Source: Cephalotrichum gorgonifer (Eukaryota; Ascomycota; Sordariomycetes; Microascales; Microascaceae). From it: DNA of 64,000 nucleotides. The notes beneath the pieces are model-generated. The model made no database searches and was not told the DNA's origin. It worked only from the letters and a program-made list of their open reading frames with translations. The DNA lies in NCBI GenBank assembly GCA_900312665.1, contig ONZQ02000005.1, forward strand, positions 1,715,077-1,779,076, read 5' to 3'. Every line of letters begins with the position of its first letter. Position 1 is the first letter of the stretch. Shown piece by piece: positions 1 through 12,312 of the stretch. A program made the position numbers and the translations under genes.

Positions 1-1929
1 TCGGGGATAGGTGGGGCGGGTGGTGGAGGTAGGAGTAGAGAAGCGGACGGGAGATACACTCGCGCCAGTCTTCGAAGCGGCCTTGGAGGTAGAAGGCAAG
101 TTCGTTAGGGGGGTAGTTAGTGGGTTCGAACTTTATAGACGAGGGGAGGTGGGAGTGCCTGTATATTTGAGGAGCCCGTGGTTAGCGGGTGGGAGAGATG
201 CGTAGAGATGCGTAGAGGGTGGAAAGGGAAAGGGGAAGGGGTGGCGCAAAGATGTACGAGATTTCATACCAATTGGATATTTCCTTCTCAGACTCCTGGA
301 ACTGCCGGAGCACAATGTCGACGTGCTTGATCCAATACTCCTCGCCTCTCCTGTAAAATAGTGACATCATGTCGTCTATCGTCCTCCGCAGTGATATCTC
401 GGCGAGGTAGAAAAACCACCCCCTCTCCTCTTCGGACCGTTGCAGGACATCTACCCGTCGCGGGGCCCCACCTCCATTCTCTTCCTCGCTCGTAAGAGTA
501 AGCGAGGCCGGAGGGGAGGGAAGGGCGTCCGGGCGATCGAACTTAACAGGGATACTCGGTCTTAGCCCAAGCTCAGGGGAAAGTTCGCTGCCCAACATTA
601 GTCGGGGGGGGGAAAACATACTGCCAGGTCAAACTAGACACAAACCTTTCTGCCTTGAATAGTGACCAGAATAAACGCTGCTCAAGATCCTCGTGCGTTG
701 TCCTCAACGCCTCCGGAGCATTTGTGGGGTCTAACCCCGTCGTAACTTGGCCTATGTGCCGGATTTGGAGGCAAGAAGACGCTCTTTGGAGGTATAGCCA
801 GGCTTGGACGGGCCTGAGGCGGTACTTTTCGTATATGCAGGCGAAGAAGAGGCACTGCACACCGATGAGGGATGTTTCCAAAAGACCAATCCGCTTTTGC
901 GCGGCGATGTAATACGCCTCGGCTGCGGAGCCATATTCGGTGTTCTCGCACGCACTGGGTAATATTTCGGGCTCAGGTATTCCAAGTCCAGCTTTCGTGT
1001 GGGTGGGCGGGCTCCACGGCTGGGTATAGCAAGCTATCGCACACACTATTAACTACGACTGGCGTTAGTGAGAAAATATCGCTTTTCCGAAGAAAAAACT
1101 GAGAAGTTTAAGTGTGTCTTACCACAAGACAGCTCGGTGCGTCCCAGCCGAGGCCGTTCTCGGCGGCGGATTTCGCATAAGACATCAGCTCCGCCGGCTC
1201 AAGGATCGGATTTCTCGGGTGGACGTGGGCCAAGAACTTCTGGCACAGCGGCACGAGCGCTTCTTCTTGGACCGTCGGACGCAGGAGGGCGTCTCTCCCG
1301 ATGCGCGCGTTTTGCAAACCAAAAGCAGGCGCCCGAGGGGACGGGGAGACTTGGCACTCGTGGGAATTGTACGGACCGAACACGAAGGAGTTGATCCGGG
1401 CATCTCGGTCCGTGACGATACCCTCAAAAATAGGCCATCTGAGAAGTGATTCGCAGCTCGACGCCATGTACGAAGGCCATAAAGGAGAAGCGGAAGATCG
1501 ACTTGCCAGAAGAGAGGCAGGTGTGCCGATGTCAGAGATCGTAGCTGGAGTACCGTGCGACTGAGGTGACTGGGCCGGAGCGGAGACCGCTGGTTGGCCA
1601 GAGTCCCTCGTCTGGAGCAAGCTCTTGAGCTCATCAAACCTCGCGAGGATCTCTTCATGGCGGTGTCTGGATTCGGCCTGACCGTCGGCCTCGTCGGCCT
1701 CGTCCGCATACACACACTTGGCCTTCTGGTTCCGGCAGAACCCGCACACAGGTTTGACGGTGTCGCACTTGGTCTTTCGGAGCCGGCAGAACTGGCATGC
1801 CGCGACCGCCCTCTTCCTCCGCGTAAAGGCGGCGCTCGTGAGCTTGGGTCGCTTGGCTGGGGGCGCGCTGTCCACATCGTGCTCCTCATGTGTGAGGCCG
1901 CTGGATACATTCGGACTCGGAGTCTCCAT
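1..1929 (-). CDS. Zn(II)2Cys6 transcription factor, C-terminus cut by window edge
   Basis: Predicted nuclear DNA-binding regulator. Four exons are visible: 1929-1123, 1052-646, 587-258 and 158 to beyond base 1; introns are 70, 58 and 99 nt and all joins keep frame, giving about 567 residues before the edge. A basic Zn2Cys6 cluster lies near residue 45 with spacing CX2CX6CX6CX2CX6C (CQFC...CDTVKPVC). It is followed by the fungal-specific TF middle domain, recognisable from NGLGWDAPSCLV at the end of exon 1, FWSLFKAESELSPELGL across the second splice and LPSSIKF after the third. I start at Met 1929 (METPSPN); an in-frame Met at 2067 would add 46 residues of unconvincing sequence. The gene ends outside the window. 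Target genes are unknown. The neighbouring beta-mannosidase has the same orientation, and nothing shows co-regulation. Confidence 0.85.
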
Positions 1930-2972
1930 CTTTTCTTCTTTCGGCGCCAAGCGGAAGGTGGTTGGATCCAATACCTGCAATGGAGACGAGAAAATACCAA
2001 GAACTTTTGAGGACGGGGATGAACGGCCGTAAAATACACAATCGTCTCCTTCCCAGGCTCCCCGCATTCAGGGACGCAGCCAATCGGGGGAGAAGCAAGA
2101 CCATCGATTGAAAAGTGAAGCTCCACTACGTCCCCACTTGGTCCCATGTCTGGGTTGCTCGGTATTGGTTTCTGGGTCCAGACCCACGTCCCAGAGTTCC
2201 CAATGCGGTCTTGCCCCGCCTTTTCCCCCCATCTTCTCTCGGTCTATTGCGGGAAGTGCAGCCAAAGTCCTCCACTCTCCTTCGGCACGCCATTCGAAAG
2301 CACCTGGCGTGCGTGGCCATGTGGGCCGGGCCAATCAAGACCATCGCAGAACGCGTCCTAGAACATTGAAGTCAGGTAGACTGGCAGGTCTCATAGTCGC
2401 GTCGGAACCCAACGTGCATATGCAAGAGGGACTCAATGGGCAGTATTTGTTGGGCGATGATTTCGAAGTATCGATCCGAGGGGATGGCGATATGCTGGGA
2501 CGGGACGAGTCCTTGACGGCTGTAGACTTTTCGTCGAGGATGCCGTGGAAATTGTGGTACGGAACAGTAGGGGCGAGGAAGATACAGAGTGAAGCATCTT
2601 GTTTTCTACATGTCGGGAGGGTGCATGGTTGTCATATGTATATTCACCACTCTCGTCGGTTCAAACAGGACTTGAGCGTGGGAGAACTGACACAATACGA
2701 AGGGAACCCGACGGAGCTACCGAGCTAAGAGGGTTCTATGAGTCGATCGCACCAGTCCCATTGGCCCTTTGTTATAACAAGACATTAATTGATATATATT
2801 GCTTTACAGTAGCATGTGTCACAGAACATCGTTGTTTTCTCATCGAGAAGGACATTAGATTGGCCGATCTCACAGTCCACTAGGTGGGAGAGAGCCATAA
2901 TTTATATCACGTCTCCTGAGCCGTAAGCTAAACCCTCTATATATGCTTCGGCCACATCGGTCCTCGCCTAAC
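1930..2972. other. Intergenic region
   Basis: Holds the presumed promoter of the left regulator and the 3' flank of the beta-mannosidase. An open frame at 2108-2728 (+) has low-complexity composition and no recognisable domain, so I treat it as chance. I see no RNA gene or repeat. Confidence 0.5.
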
Positions 2973-5762
2973 CTACGTCTTCACCTCCCAATCGGCCAAA
3001 AATCTTCCGTGGACACCCCGCCCCTTCAAACCTCTAACCCCCATCCTTCTCTCCTGTCCGGGCATCAAGTCCACCATGTTATCCTCCCACAGCGGCTCTG
3101 GATCCCCGACCCCCTCCGTCCCGTTGTACACTGCCTCGACCCACAACCCCTTAATCGGCTGGTCAGAGCTAGCCACCACCACGTTCTCCCACTCACCCTC
3201 GCCCTCTACTACAGTGAGTGAGATGGACGTGGAGGCTGGCCAGTACAGATATCTGTACGGCTCCGGCCAGTCGACGAACCTGGCCAGCTCTTTGCCCTCG
3301 GAGAGGATTCGGGCTTCGAGTATGACCAGGCTGTCTTCCCTCCAGGCACACTGTGATTTCAACGCGCCTAGTTCCGTGTTCCGGCCCGCCTTGAGAGTCA
3401 CGGCTCTCTTTCCATCTTCTCCCGCCAACTCGGTATACCTCCCGCTCGCGAAGTCGTACGCCTGCAAGATGAGTTCGCACTCCACATCCTGAACGCCTGT
3501 GTTATGAGCAAATACCTCGAAAGAGGGAATATATGACACGGGGGGCTTATCCTCGTCGACCCATCTCGTATCAGGCGTCCTCTCCACCCCAATACTAACC
3601 GGTGCGAACTCCCGCCTAATGGTATAAAACGCGGGCTTCGGCTGCAGGAAGTAGTCCACATACGACCACGACGTGACGGGATACACGTCATTCAGCTGCC
3701 ATATCACCGCACCTGCACACCGCTCGTCCCCCTCGCCGTTGAAAAGCCTCTTCCACCCCCTCAAAGCGTACCCGTAGGCCTCGGACTGCATAAGCTGCGA
3801 GGAGTACACAAAGTTATCCAGGGACGACATGTCGAAGCGGAAGTTCTCGGCTAGATACCGTGCGATGCGCGTGTGGGCGCCGTGCCCCTTGTTGTGGCAG
3901 TCTATGAGTCTCGACTGCGGGTGGAGCTCGGAGGGGTTGGCGTCTTGCGTGAAGTAAGAGATAGTGCGGGTTACTGGGAAGCCATGCATGCCGAACTCCG
4001 AGACGAAGCGTCCAGAGATGGATTGGTAGGATTGGTAGGGCAGCTGCTCTTGGTGCCAGACGGACCACGCATGGACGTCGCCGATGGTGGGATCGTTGGC
4101 GATGGGGCCCCCATAGGGGGAGTTGGCCCAGTAGGGGACGTCTGGACAAAGGCGGGCAGCGATTGGAGGGAGTAGGCTCAGGTAGATTTTACGCTGGGGA
4201 AAGGGCTTGTCGTCGAAGGGGCCGGTTAGATCGGAATGGTCGTATTCAACCCTAATTGCGTTCAGTTCTCCATTCAATGACTTGCCAAATGGTGAGACTA
4301 AGTGTTCGGGACTGGGAGGGTAGAAGGGCAACTGTTGAGGGGACGTACTTATCAAAGTCTGCCAGCATGAAGTCTTCATTTCCGCCGCACAGCAGCGCAA
4401 GAGAAGGGTGATTCCTCATCCTCGCCGTCTGCACCTCTGCCTCAGCCCTCACGTTCTCGATGAAGGCGTCGTGCGTCGGGTAGTCCCCGCACGCAAATGC
4501 ATAATCAACCCACACCAACAGCCCGTTGTCATCGCAGGCGTCGAAGAAGTCCTCGTTCTCGTAGATGCCGCCACCCCACACCCGTATCATATTCAGGTGG
4601 TTGAACCGTGCCAGCTCCATCCAGTCCTGGTACCGCTTTTTGGTGATGGTGGGCAGGAGGTTGTCGGCGGGGATCCAGTTACCGCCCTGGCAGAATATGT
4701 CACGGCCGTTCACGCGGAATATGAAGGTCGTTCCCGGAGCGTTGGCCAGTGGCCGTTGGATGAGCTCGATGGTCCGGATGCCGAAGCGGGTACTGGACAT
4801 GTCATATGGAGTGGAGGACGGGGATAGGAGGGTGAGGCTTGCCGTGTATACGTGCGGTGAGCCCTGGCCGTTAGGCCACCACAGCTTCGGGGATGGTACT
4901 TCGAGAGTAGCGGTGCCCTTAGTATCAGAGATGTTGACAATGGTGGAGGCGACTTCGGCAGATGTGGAGTCTATGATGGAGATTTTGGTGGACGAGTCAT
5001 GCTTCAAGTTGACGACGTCAAAATGGATGGTGACTTGGGCAGATGAGTGATCATCAGTCTGTGTAGTCCTGACGTGCACATTTTGAAGACGAGACGTGTA
5101 CGTCTCCAGGTACACGGGTAGATACGGGCCCGCAGTGAGGACAATCGGGCCCCAGTCCCATCCCCATTGATACTAAACTCAGTCAATTTCAACCTGCGCT
5201 ACGGAGACACCGAAACGCATAGATGGCGGTAGGGTCTCACCTGAGCCTTTCGAACGTGCATCCGCTTCTTATCCCTCATCATACTCGTCCTAGCACCGAA
5301 CTTCTCTTCAAGCCCGCGCGCCACCTTCGTAATACTCTCAAACGTAATATGCAGCTCATTGTCCTCCCCGAGAGGCCTGAGAAGTCCCTTAACACCCACG
5401 CGCGCGGGAATAAACATGTTATCGCTTTTCAATATCTCCGTCCCGTTCAAGGTAACCGTCGCGATTGTATCCAGCCCCTCGAACACCAAATCGCACTCGA
5501 CGTCCTCGTCGGATGCGGCCTCGGGGGGGCTGGAGAAGGTGGCGGAATACTCCCAGTCGACGTCGCTGACCCACTGGATCTGCCGCTCATTCTCACCAAT
5601 ATTGGGGTCTGGGATGAGTTTATGGGCAAGGAGCTCCATTTGAATCACGGAGGGAAATGCAGTAACAGGAGTCCAGGACTTGAGTGGGTCGGCTTGGGGG
5701 ATGCCATTGGTGGTGCCTGCGCGCCAGGACCAGGCGGTGAGGTTGTGTTGCTTCTGGGCCAT
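2973..5762 (-). CDS. mndB: Beta-mannosidase, GH2 family, intracellular type
   Basis: Hydrolyses terminal beta-1,4-mannosyl residues from manno-oligosaccharides, completing mannan breakdown. Three exons, 5762-5241, 5172-4349 and 4251-2973 (introns 68 and 97 nt), give 874 aa. The first splice restores the GH2 hallmark RKAQYQWGWDWGP. The second joins the acid/base region CGGNED (Glu about 440) to the rest of the TIM barrel. The predicted nucleophile is Glu about 534 in SEFGMHGFP, and WQLNDVYPVTSW follows. Start Met 5762 (MAQKQ) gives a normal sugar-binding N-terminal domain and no signal peptide. This points to the cytosolic MndB type rather than secreted MndA; the assignment between the two is inference. 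Length is normal for the family. An in-frame Met further upstream is disfavoured because the added sequence is low complexity. Confidence 0.92.
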
Positions 5763-6743
5763 GGCCTCTTGCGGGTGTGAATATTGGGGGAAATAAAGAA
5801 AGGTGAGTAAGTTGGAGAGTGGACGAAGACGCAAGATGACCACACTTTTTTTGGGGGGGGGCGGGTGGTTTTGATACACAAACAATACTCGTGTACAGAG
5901 TAGACCATGCCATTGCAGCACTAATGCCTTATTATCTTGACCTCAGCCGGGACCATTGGGTCCGAGGGAATCCCTGTTTAGTAACGCCCCACACGGATGT
6001 TCCTGAACAGGCAAGTTTATGCAGAGCCCGCCACTTCCCTGGGCATCTCCGCAGCTCTAGCCATCAAGACGTTAAGGTTAGGACATCGCTTGAGGGGGGA
6101 GGGGCCACTGTGGATGCGCGTTTGCCCCGCCTCCAGGACTTGTGCGTCGAACTAGTTACCAGAATATAGAAGCAGTCATTGGACGGGATACTCCCCTCAC
6201 GCGTCATCGACACCTGGAAACACGGGAGATGAGCCTCCGTGCCATCTTGGCCAATCACACTAGAGGTGACGATATCGGTGGGGAAATAGTGAAGTTGGAG
6301 AAGGGGAGTTAACGGCACCAAACTGTTACAATTCTACTTGGTTGATAACAATTGGAAATATGACCATTGATAAGCGCCATGTAATATGTTTGTTTAACGG
6401 GCGGTACCTATCATGCCTATGACTGATGTCTTCTCGGCTCGATGTAGATCCAACCAGCTGTTGAACATGGTACATTCTCTCAATTCGGTCGTGTGGAAGT
6501 TCATTAATATTGCCCCAGTGGCCTAGTATAGCAGTCCGGGAAGTTGTCTGACCATGTATACTCCTTCCTAGTGGCGTTCAAGCCAGTCCCACTGAGCCAA
6601 GATGTACCTAAGAAAGGGGAAAATGTTTCATGAATCTAGGGAGCTGTGAAGCCATAGGGCAAGCAGCTCGTTGGAGGGTAACCCGTATAAACAAAATAGA
6701 AAGGCAAAAAGTAAACAGGAGGGGGAACAGGTTAAAAAGAGCT
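5763..6743. other. Intergenic region, beta-mannosidase promoter side
   Basis: Upstream region of the beta-mannosidase and downstream flank of tRNA-Val. It contains a T/G homopolymer stretch near 5845-5870. No convincing coding frame was seen. Confidence 0.5.
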
Positions 6744-6834
6744 TGATTCGGCCCGGGTTCGAACTGGAGACCTCTTGCGACCTAACATCTTTTGGATGTG
6801 AGGCAAGCGTGATAACCAACTACACCACCGAACC
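6744..6834 (-). tRNA. tRNA-Val(CAC): tRNA-Val(CAC), intron-containing
   Basis: On the minus strand the sequence folds as a full cloverleaf. The acceptor GGTTCGG pairs with CCGAATC and is followed by discriminator A. The B box is GGTCTCCAGTTCGAACCCGGG-like. The anticodon stem CTTGC/GCAAG encloses CTCACA, giving anticodon CAC, and an intron of about 17 nt follows base 37. Total 91 nt. Confidence 0.93.
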
Positions 6835-7062
6835 AATCAGCTGACAGTGTGAGGTCGTGCTCAATACAAGCATCACGACAGGAAAGCGATGGGAGTGTTC
6901 TACCCACAGTTAGAGGAGGTTCGACCTTCAGCGATGAGATGGTACAGACAGCTTAGTTTATTGTAAATACTAAGGAAATGAAGGGAAAAAAATATAAGGA
7001 GAAGTGCATTTATGTATGGAATAAACATGCATTCTCGGGGGAAATTGCAAAAAGAAATGAAC

Positions 7063-7135
7063 TGCGCCGACTCGGGATTGAACCAAGGACCTTCAGGACT
7101 TCAGTCTGACGCTCTCCCAGCTGAGCTATCAGCGC
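7063..7135 (-). tRNA. tRNA-Phe(GAA): tRNA-Phe(GAA), intronless copy
   Basis: A 73-nt minus-strand cloverleaf. The acceptor GCGCTGA pairs with TCGGCGC (one G-T pair), with discriminator A. The A box TAGCTCAGCTGGGAGAG is canonical, the anticodon loop CTGAAGT gives GAA, and the T arm has GGTTCAATCC. It lacks an intron, unlike the second tRNA-Phe at 60091-60178. The 31-39 pair is A-C in both copies. Confidence 0.95.
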
Positions 7136-7465
7136 AATCGCTTATACACTGTCAGCGCCGAAACGGCCGCTAAGATAGAGCACAGGCCTTGAAATACAAA
7201 GTAATATACAGTGAACACTGTCGAGTTTTACCCTGGAGACCGGAACTCCATCATTAGATTCATCTGCTTTTTAAGTCATCTTCCATGTTCAGCTCAAGTT
7301 TTTATTTCTCGAAAAAAATATTTCACAGTATTAATCTCCAGACCTATGTGAAAGGCGGCATCGGAAACCGCAATTTCGGCTATCGACATCCAAAAATGAA
7401 AGAAAGAGCTTGGGCCGGGATTCTACGTTGTAAACTCTCGACGCTAACCCATCTCCGACTCCTTC
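7136..7465. other. Intergenic region
   Basis: About 330 bp between tRNA-Phe and the 3' end of the next regulator. It is AT-rich and no feature was seen. Confidence 0.5.
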
Positions 7466-9793
7466 CTACGCACCAGACGGTGCCACAGGTGACTCTTCAG
7501 GCCACATGTCGACGGGAGGCCAGAGCATGTCCAGGCCGCCCCATTGATCGACAGCCACGGCCATCTGGAACATGTCCTGTATACTAGAGGCCGTCACGTC
7601 GTCCAGGTTGAAATTCAGCGCCTCCGGCGTCGTGCCTGCCCCGGGTATACTACTACCCGCCAATAATGAGTCACCGAGCCCGTCAGGGGCCACTGAGTGT
7701 CCCGGGGTACTACCCGCCGGCCAGCCGCCGCCGTCGTCCAGAGCTCCTGTAGGTCCTTGGGCCACCTGCGCGAGGAAGTCAACCTTGGCGCAGAGCTTCC
7801 GTACGATATCAGCCGCGCCGTCTGGCACTGTACCGGACTTGGAGAAAAGTTCAAAAACGGCCACGGAGAGGTCTATGGCACTCCTTGCCGCCGGGGTCGA
7901 TGGGTCGTGTGGGTACGCGGCAACGAAGCCGACGAGGCTGACGGAGGCGTTCCACTGCCACTGGAATACCTCGTCCCAACCCGTAAGAATTGAAGTCGAC
8001 GAGATCACCTGGTGGCTGATCTTCGTCAGGATGATGGCGTGGCTAGCGGCCTTGACGGCTATCTGCCTCGCAAGACTTGGCTCCGCAGGTGTGGACGCGG
8101 GTGGGGAGGCAAAGGTGATAAACGGCCGCCATTGGTAGATGGACAGATTGTGGTATACGAGCTCCAAGAGGAGGCGCTGGCGCTGGAGCCATAGTGGCGC
8201 GAACTGCTCGATTTCGAGGGCAGAGTCCTCTGTTGAGAATGGCTGGCCGTTGCCTTGGCGTTTCGTTGTGAGGGTTCTGGGGACGCCCTTCGTCCAATCT
8301 TCCAGGGCATTGGCGTACGGTTGCATGAACTTAGCATGTGCCTCCAAGGCACATGGGTTGTCCCAGATCGTTTCCCCCTCGCGGATATCCAAGGGATTGC
8401 CATAAAAGGCAGTATGGGCTTCTCGAGCAGCTATGAGGAGCTTGATTTGGTGCAGGGAGAAGCTAAGCCAAGTAGAGTCATCTCCAGGCGCGGCAAAGTA
8501 GGAGCCCGACTCCATTGCAGCGTCACGCCCGTCACTTGGCAAACTAGGTCCCGTATCGGTTATGTGGGACGGGCGGCCGAGCTTTACCGCAACCTTGGTA
8601 TCCACTATGTAGAGTGACCACCAAATATGCTTCCGCAGTTCCCGCTCATGTCGAGGAAGGGTTGGTGATGGTTCCCTATGGAGGTCAAGCATATAGGCCA
8701 TTCGCACTGCAAGGGCACATTCTTCATCAGCCATGTTCATGAATGTTGCGTTGCAGAAGTATACGCAGCATAAAATATGGCTTTGGAGTGTCGACATGGT
8801 AGGGCTCTCCATCTCGTACTGTATCAGTCTTTGGTAACGCTGGAAATATTGTCGGCCAGCAATGGAGTCATCAAAGCCTGGCGCAGATGTCTGCCTTCCC
8901 GTAGGCGGCAGCATCGATATGCCGCGCTGCATACACAATGCGAGCACGATATCGACGAGCGCGGATGGTTTTCGCCCGTGGCCGGCTGTGCTTGCAGTCC
9001 ACAGCGACTGATAGTGCTTCTTAAACTCGGTTTCATTGATAATTGGAAACAGACATGTGTGATAAGACTGCCAGAAGAGATCAAGGAAGTACTCTTCCTG
9101 CGTAGGACTCAGATAGGATGGCTTCGCCTTTGGGCATCCTGGCGTGGGAGCTTGGAGACGGCACGAGGTATTCTCAGATGACCCGTTGCCCTCGTCAAAG
9201 AGAATGCTCGAGGATATGGGGCGCGGAATCTGCTGGGCGGGGTCGGTTTGTGGGAAGGTAGAGTTCAAGAAGTCGGCGAGGCGGCCGAGGAAGGCATAAA
9301 ATGACGAAGGACCGTACCAGGTCTCGTGCGGCGAACGGGCGGAATGAATGCGTACTCCCTGCCAGAAGCTCTGCTGACGGTTTTCATCGGCAATTCTGGT
9401 ATCTGGGAGCGAGCCGGGTGTGGATGAGCTTGGGTTTGGTGGCGAGGGGAGGCAATGGTGTGTGGTAGTGGTAGGCCTGGCACGTTCCTGTTCAAGCTGG
9501 CGTTCTAGGTCCCGGACCTGGCGTCTCAGGCGATCTATCTCCCGGTAGCTATGAGGCAGAGTGGCCGCCCTGATGACCTCGTTACTACACTCCCCACCCC
9601 GGTTCTTGCAGTTGAGGCAGGGTTGATCATTGTCGCACTTGATGCGCTGCTTCCGGCACCAGTCGCAGGCCCTCACCACCTGCGCCCGTTTCCTCCGGAG
9701 GCGAGGAGGCGAAAGGGGCCCCGCTGTACTTGGCCCCGGCCCGCCAGGCGACATGCCTACTACGATCACGACTCGACAGTTGTTCTCGACCAA
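7466..9793 (-). CDS. Zn(II)2Cys6 transcription factor, intronless
   Basis: Single-exon regulator of 775 aa, or 762 aa from the more plausible internal Met at 9754 (MSPGGPGPST). The zinc cluster lies 30-60 residues in, spaced CX2CX6CX5CX2CX6C (CDWC...CDNDQPC). A leucine/arginine-rich coiled-coil linker follows (IDRLRRQVRDLERQLEQER). The fungal-specific middle domain has EYFLDLFWQSYHTCLFPII and RELRKHIWWSLYIVDTKVA, typical of regulators of carbohydrate or secondary metabolism. The acidic C-terminus could be an activation domain. The specific pathway cannot be read from the sequence. It is separated from the beta-mannosidase by two tRNAs and nearly 2 kb, so joint regulation is only a possibility. 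Confidence 0.92.
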   Translation of the reverse strand: MVENNCRVVIVVGMSPGGPGPSTAGPLSPPRLRRKRAQVVRACDWCRKQRIKCDNDQPCLNCKNRGGECSNEVIRAATLPHSYREIDRLRRQVRDLERQLEQERARPTTTTHHCLPSPPNPSSSTPGSLPDTRIADENRQQSFWQGVRIHSARSPHETWYGPSSFYAFLGRLADFLNSTFPQTDPAQQIPRPISSSILFDEGNGSSENTSCRLQAPTPGCPKAKPSYLSPTQEEYFLDLFWQSYHTCLFPIINETEFKKHYQSLWTASTAGHGRKPSALVDIVLALCMQRGISMLPPTGRQTSAPGFDDSIAGRQYFQRYQRLIQYEMESPTMSTLQSHILCCVYFCNATFMNMADEECALAVRMAYMLDLHREPSPTLPRHERELRKHIWWSLYIVDTKVAVKLGRPSHITDTGPSLPSDGRDAAMESGSYFAAPGDDSTWLSFSLHQIKLLIAAREAHTAFYGNPLDIREGETIWDNPCALEAHAKFMQPYANALEDWTKGVPRTLTTKRQGNGQPFSTEDSALEIEQFAPLWLQRQRLLLELVYHNLSIYQWRPFITFASPPASTPAEPSLARQIAVKAASHAIILTKISHQVISSTSILTGWDEVFQWQWNASVSLVGFVAAYPHDPSTPAARSAIDLSVAVFELFSKSGTVPDGAADIVRKLCAKVDFLAQVAQGPTGALDDGGGWPAGSTPGHSVAPDGLGDSLLAGSSIPGAGTTPEALNFNLDDVTASSIQDMFQMAVAVDQWGGLDMLWPPVDMWPEESPVAPSGA

Positions 9794-10678
9794 GTCAAGT
9801 CGGTGTGGGGAGTATCGGTGACGACGTGAGGTTATGTCTGCGCGCGCAGGCAGGGCTGGCCCGTTTTAGGATGTTCCAGTCGCGAATTTGGTACTGGGAT
9901 TTCACATAGGGTGCTTCAAATGACGAAAATTGTCTTTTCAGTGATAACGCGAGTTGCAGTTCAGGATGATGGAGAGCATGATTTTGATACTGATTCAAGA
10001 TCATACCCCGCTGTTCCCGTCTCTCCATCCAGAATGTAATATGAGACCGTGCTTACCGCCGTAAATGTCAAGCATGCGCACGTGACTAAACATGCCTTAC
10101 ATTCAAAACGCGCTTCTCCACCAACCAAAATTGGAACTTTATGCTGGTCCAATTCCTTGGCTGTTCTGGTGATAATACCTCAATCGACCCACATAAATAC
10201 CCTCGCGCTCCTACGCCTACTCCTACACCTACTCCTACACCTGCGGAGTAGTGCTTAGAAAAGGTAGCCCCAGATAGGAATGAAAAGGGACCTTACAATA
10301 ATCCATTCATCCCTCTCACCCTAACTTAATTAAAGTCTCGCTGTCGAATATTCTCCCATGTTCAAACCCTGGAAACGATAGTAGAGGACCAAGAAATATT
10401 TATTCTGAAAGGACTCGAGATTGTCCATACGGCATCCTGTCTGCTCAGCGGCGAACATATTATAAAGTTCTCATGACAGACTTCCCTTTGACGGCGGGCC
10501 ACTACCTCAGAGTTGACCCCTAATAGTAGCTCTAGAAAGCTAGGAATCCAATGCGGTACAAACGAGATGCTTGCGGGGCGCTCAGGATATCATGGTCTAA
10601 AGAGACAAAGCTAGGTGTATAGCTACACAAACTAGACTCTCCAGGTAGAGATGCTCGGATGGATGTCTACGACAGCCT
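9794..10678. other. Intergenic region with 12-bp minisatellite
   Basis: Promoter side of the intronless regulator and 3' flank of the acyltransferase. Apart from the 12-bp repeat at 10208-10243, I see no feature. Confidence 0.5.
10208..10243. repeat. 12-bp tandem repeat, three copies
   Basis: Three adjacent copies of ctcctac[g/a]cct[a/g], 36 bp in total, in noncoding DNA about 450 bp upstream of the nearest regulator start. Confidence 0.85.
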
Positions 10679-12312
10679 CTACCGCCCGGTGGCCTTGGCA
10701 AATTCGTCTGCCTCGAGGAGTCTCTCCATTGCCCCGAGCTCTAGCCCGACTACTACCTCCAGCCCCCCGTCTCGCAATCTAGGGAGTATCATAATCATGC
10801 CATCTGCACCCTCACCAGGGACCCTGAAAGCACCAACGGTCCCCAGGGCGCCCCAGCTTTTCTCGTAGACCTTCAGGTCAGCCCACGACGTCGCAACCAC
10901 GTCCGGCCCGAGGAAGGCATGGTATGCCAACCTGAAATCCGTCGGGTCCGGCCGGGACGCGAGAAGCCCAATCGTGAGCGGCACCCGGGCCGGCGAACCA
11001 AACACGCCCAACGAGTTTCGGACCGCAGCTGCTGCGCGAGGAAGACCATCTCCCAGGATGATGGCTGAAGCTGGAAGCCGATCCGTAATCGTGAGCATCG
11101 AAGCATTGCCCATGTATGTAGGCGGGAGAGGCGGGCTCGCGCGACCGCGAATGTTGACAGCAAAGGCCAAGGCGGATCTCTCCTCACTACTCGGGGGGTC
11201 GGGTGACACCCCGGGGATCCGCCGGGCAAGCGTCATTTGCCGCCATAGAAAGGCGCAGAGCGCGTCGTGGGTGGAAAACGCCGCAGCCGAAGCCTTGAGG
11301 CCTGCCAGCGACTCGGGCGAGAAGTGGAAGACCCGCGAGGACATAGCGGGGAATTGGAAGCCGGGCGGAGGACCTGCCTGCGGTTGCGTATCGATCTTGT
11401 ACTCAGGGAAATCGGCAATATTCGCTCCAGGCGTTCTTTCCATAAGTGGGCTGCGATCGCTTGAAAGTGGATCGTGCGCCATGAAGGAGAGGGAGCCGCC
11501 GGCCGCCTCGGTGTTGTGAGCCCAAGTGCTCACGATGTCTTCCAATGATGACGCGTCACATGCCGCGTGATGGACACCGACTGTTAGCAGAAGCCCGTTT
11601 TCTAGGAAATTGGCTTGAGCTGCCAGGACCGGCGGTGAGGCGGTAGTCGGAAGAACGCCGATTGGGCCGAGATCCTCGGTCGAGAGTTTAGAGAGTGGGA
11701 AACCATCTTTCTCTAGGTCCTCATATGAGGGGAGGACTCCTGTGAGATCTTTGAATCTAAGACGCCAATGTCAGCAGCTGAGGCTGATATTGAAATCCGA
11801 TAGAAGAGGACCCACGGGAATTTGACGCCATCTGAGGAATCGACGATCTGAACCCGGTTGTCTGCCGAGTTGGATCCTTCCTCAGGCCCCTGGAAATGGC
11901 AATGGTAGGTAAGTGTCGTGTAAGGGAGCAGTTACTGGAGTGAACACCCCACTCGAACGAAGCCCAGTGCTGGTAATACTAACAATGTTGCCGGCGATCC
12001 ATGGAATAGATATGATAGTGTGGGCTAATCCGGTCCTCAAATCCTTATATCTAATATTCGCTTTAGTAGAGTTCTTTATTGCCTTCCATACTCAGTTTGA
12101 AGGTCGTACACTTGAGCTTTGTCTGTACCAGGTGGCAAATGGAAGCACATGATCCACCGCGCCCCGTACACCCTTGGCATATTCATATCCAGAGGTGTTA
12201 GCTTCTGAGAAGCGGACTGCGGTGGTCCGTACTGTTCAGGCGGCACAACATAGTCGCTTTGGTTGGTCTGCGAGAGGGTGGAGCTCTTGCCTTGATCTGA
12301 AGAGGACGACAT
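10679..12312 (-). CDS. BAHD / trichothecene O-acetyltransferase-like acyltransferase
   Basis: Predicted cytosolic acyl-CoA-dependent O- or N-acyltransferase (PF02458 type). Four exons, 12312-12092, 12050-11936, 11889-11816 and 11756-10679 (introns 41, 46 and 59 nt), give 495 aa. The catalytic HxxxD is HAACD (His about 200, Asp about 204) within TVGVHHAACDASS. Splicing restores IPWIAGN in exon 2 and VKFPFKDLTGVLPSYEDL across the third join, both usual for fungal members. The C-terminal DFGWG-equivalent region reads LKVYEKSWG. The gene is divergent from a Zn2Cys6 regulator whose start lies 657 bp away, so that regulator may control it. The acceptor is unknown: trichothecene, shikimate-type and other substrates cannot be told apart from sequence alone. 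Confidence 0.88.

Noticed and set aside
2108..2728. 206-codon open frame on the plus strand
   Set aside because: Low-complexity Ser/Pro/Arg composition, no domain, no splice or promoter support, and it overlaps other long chance frames.
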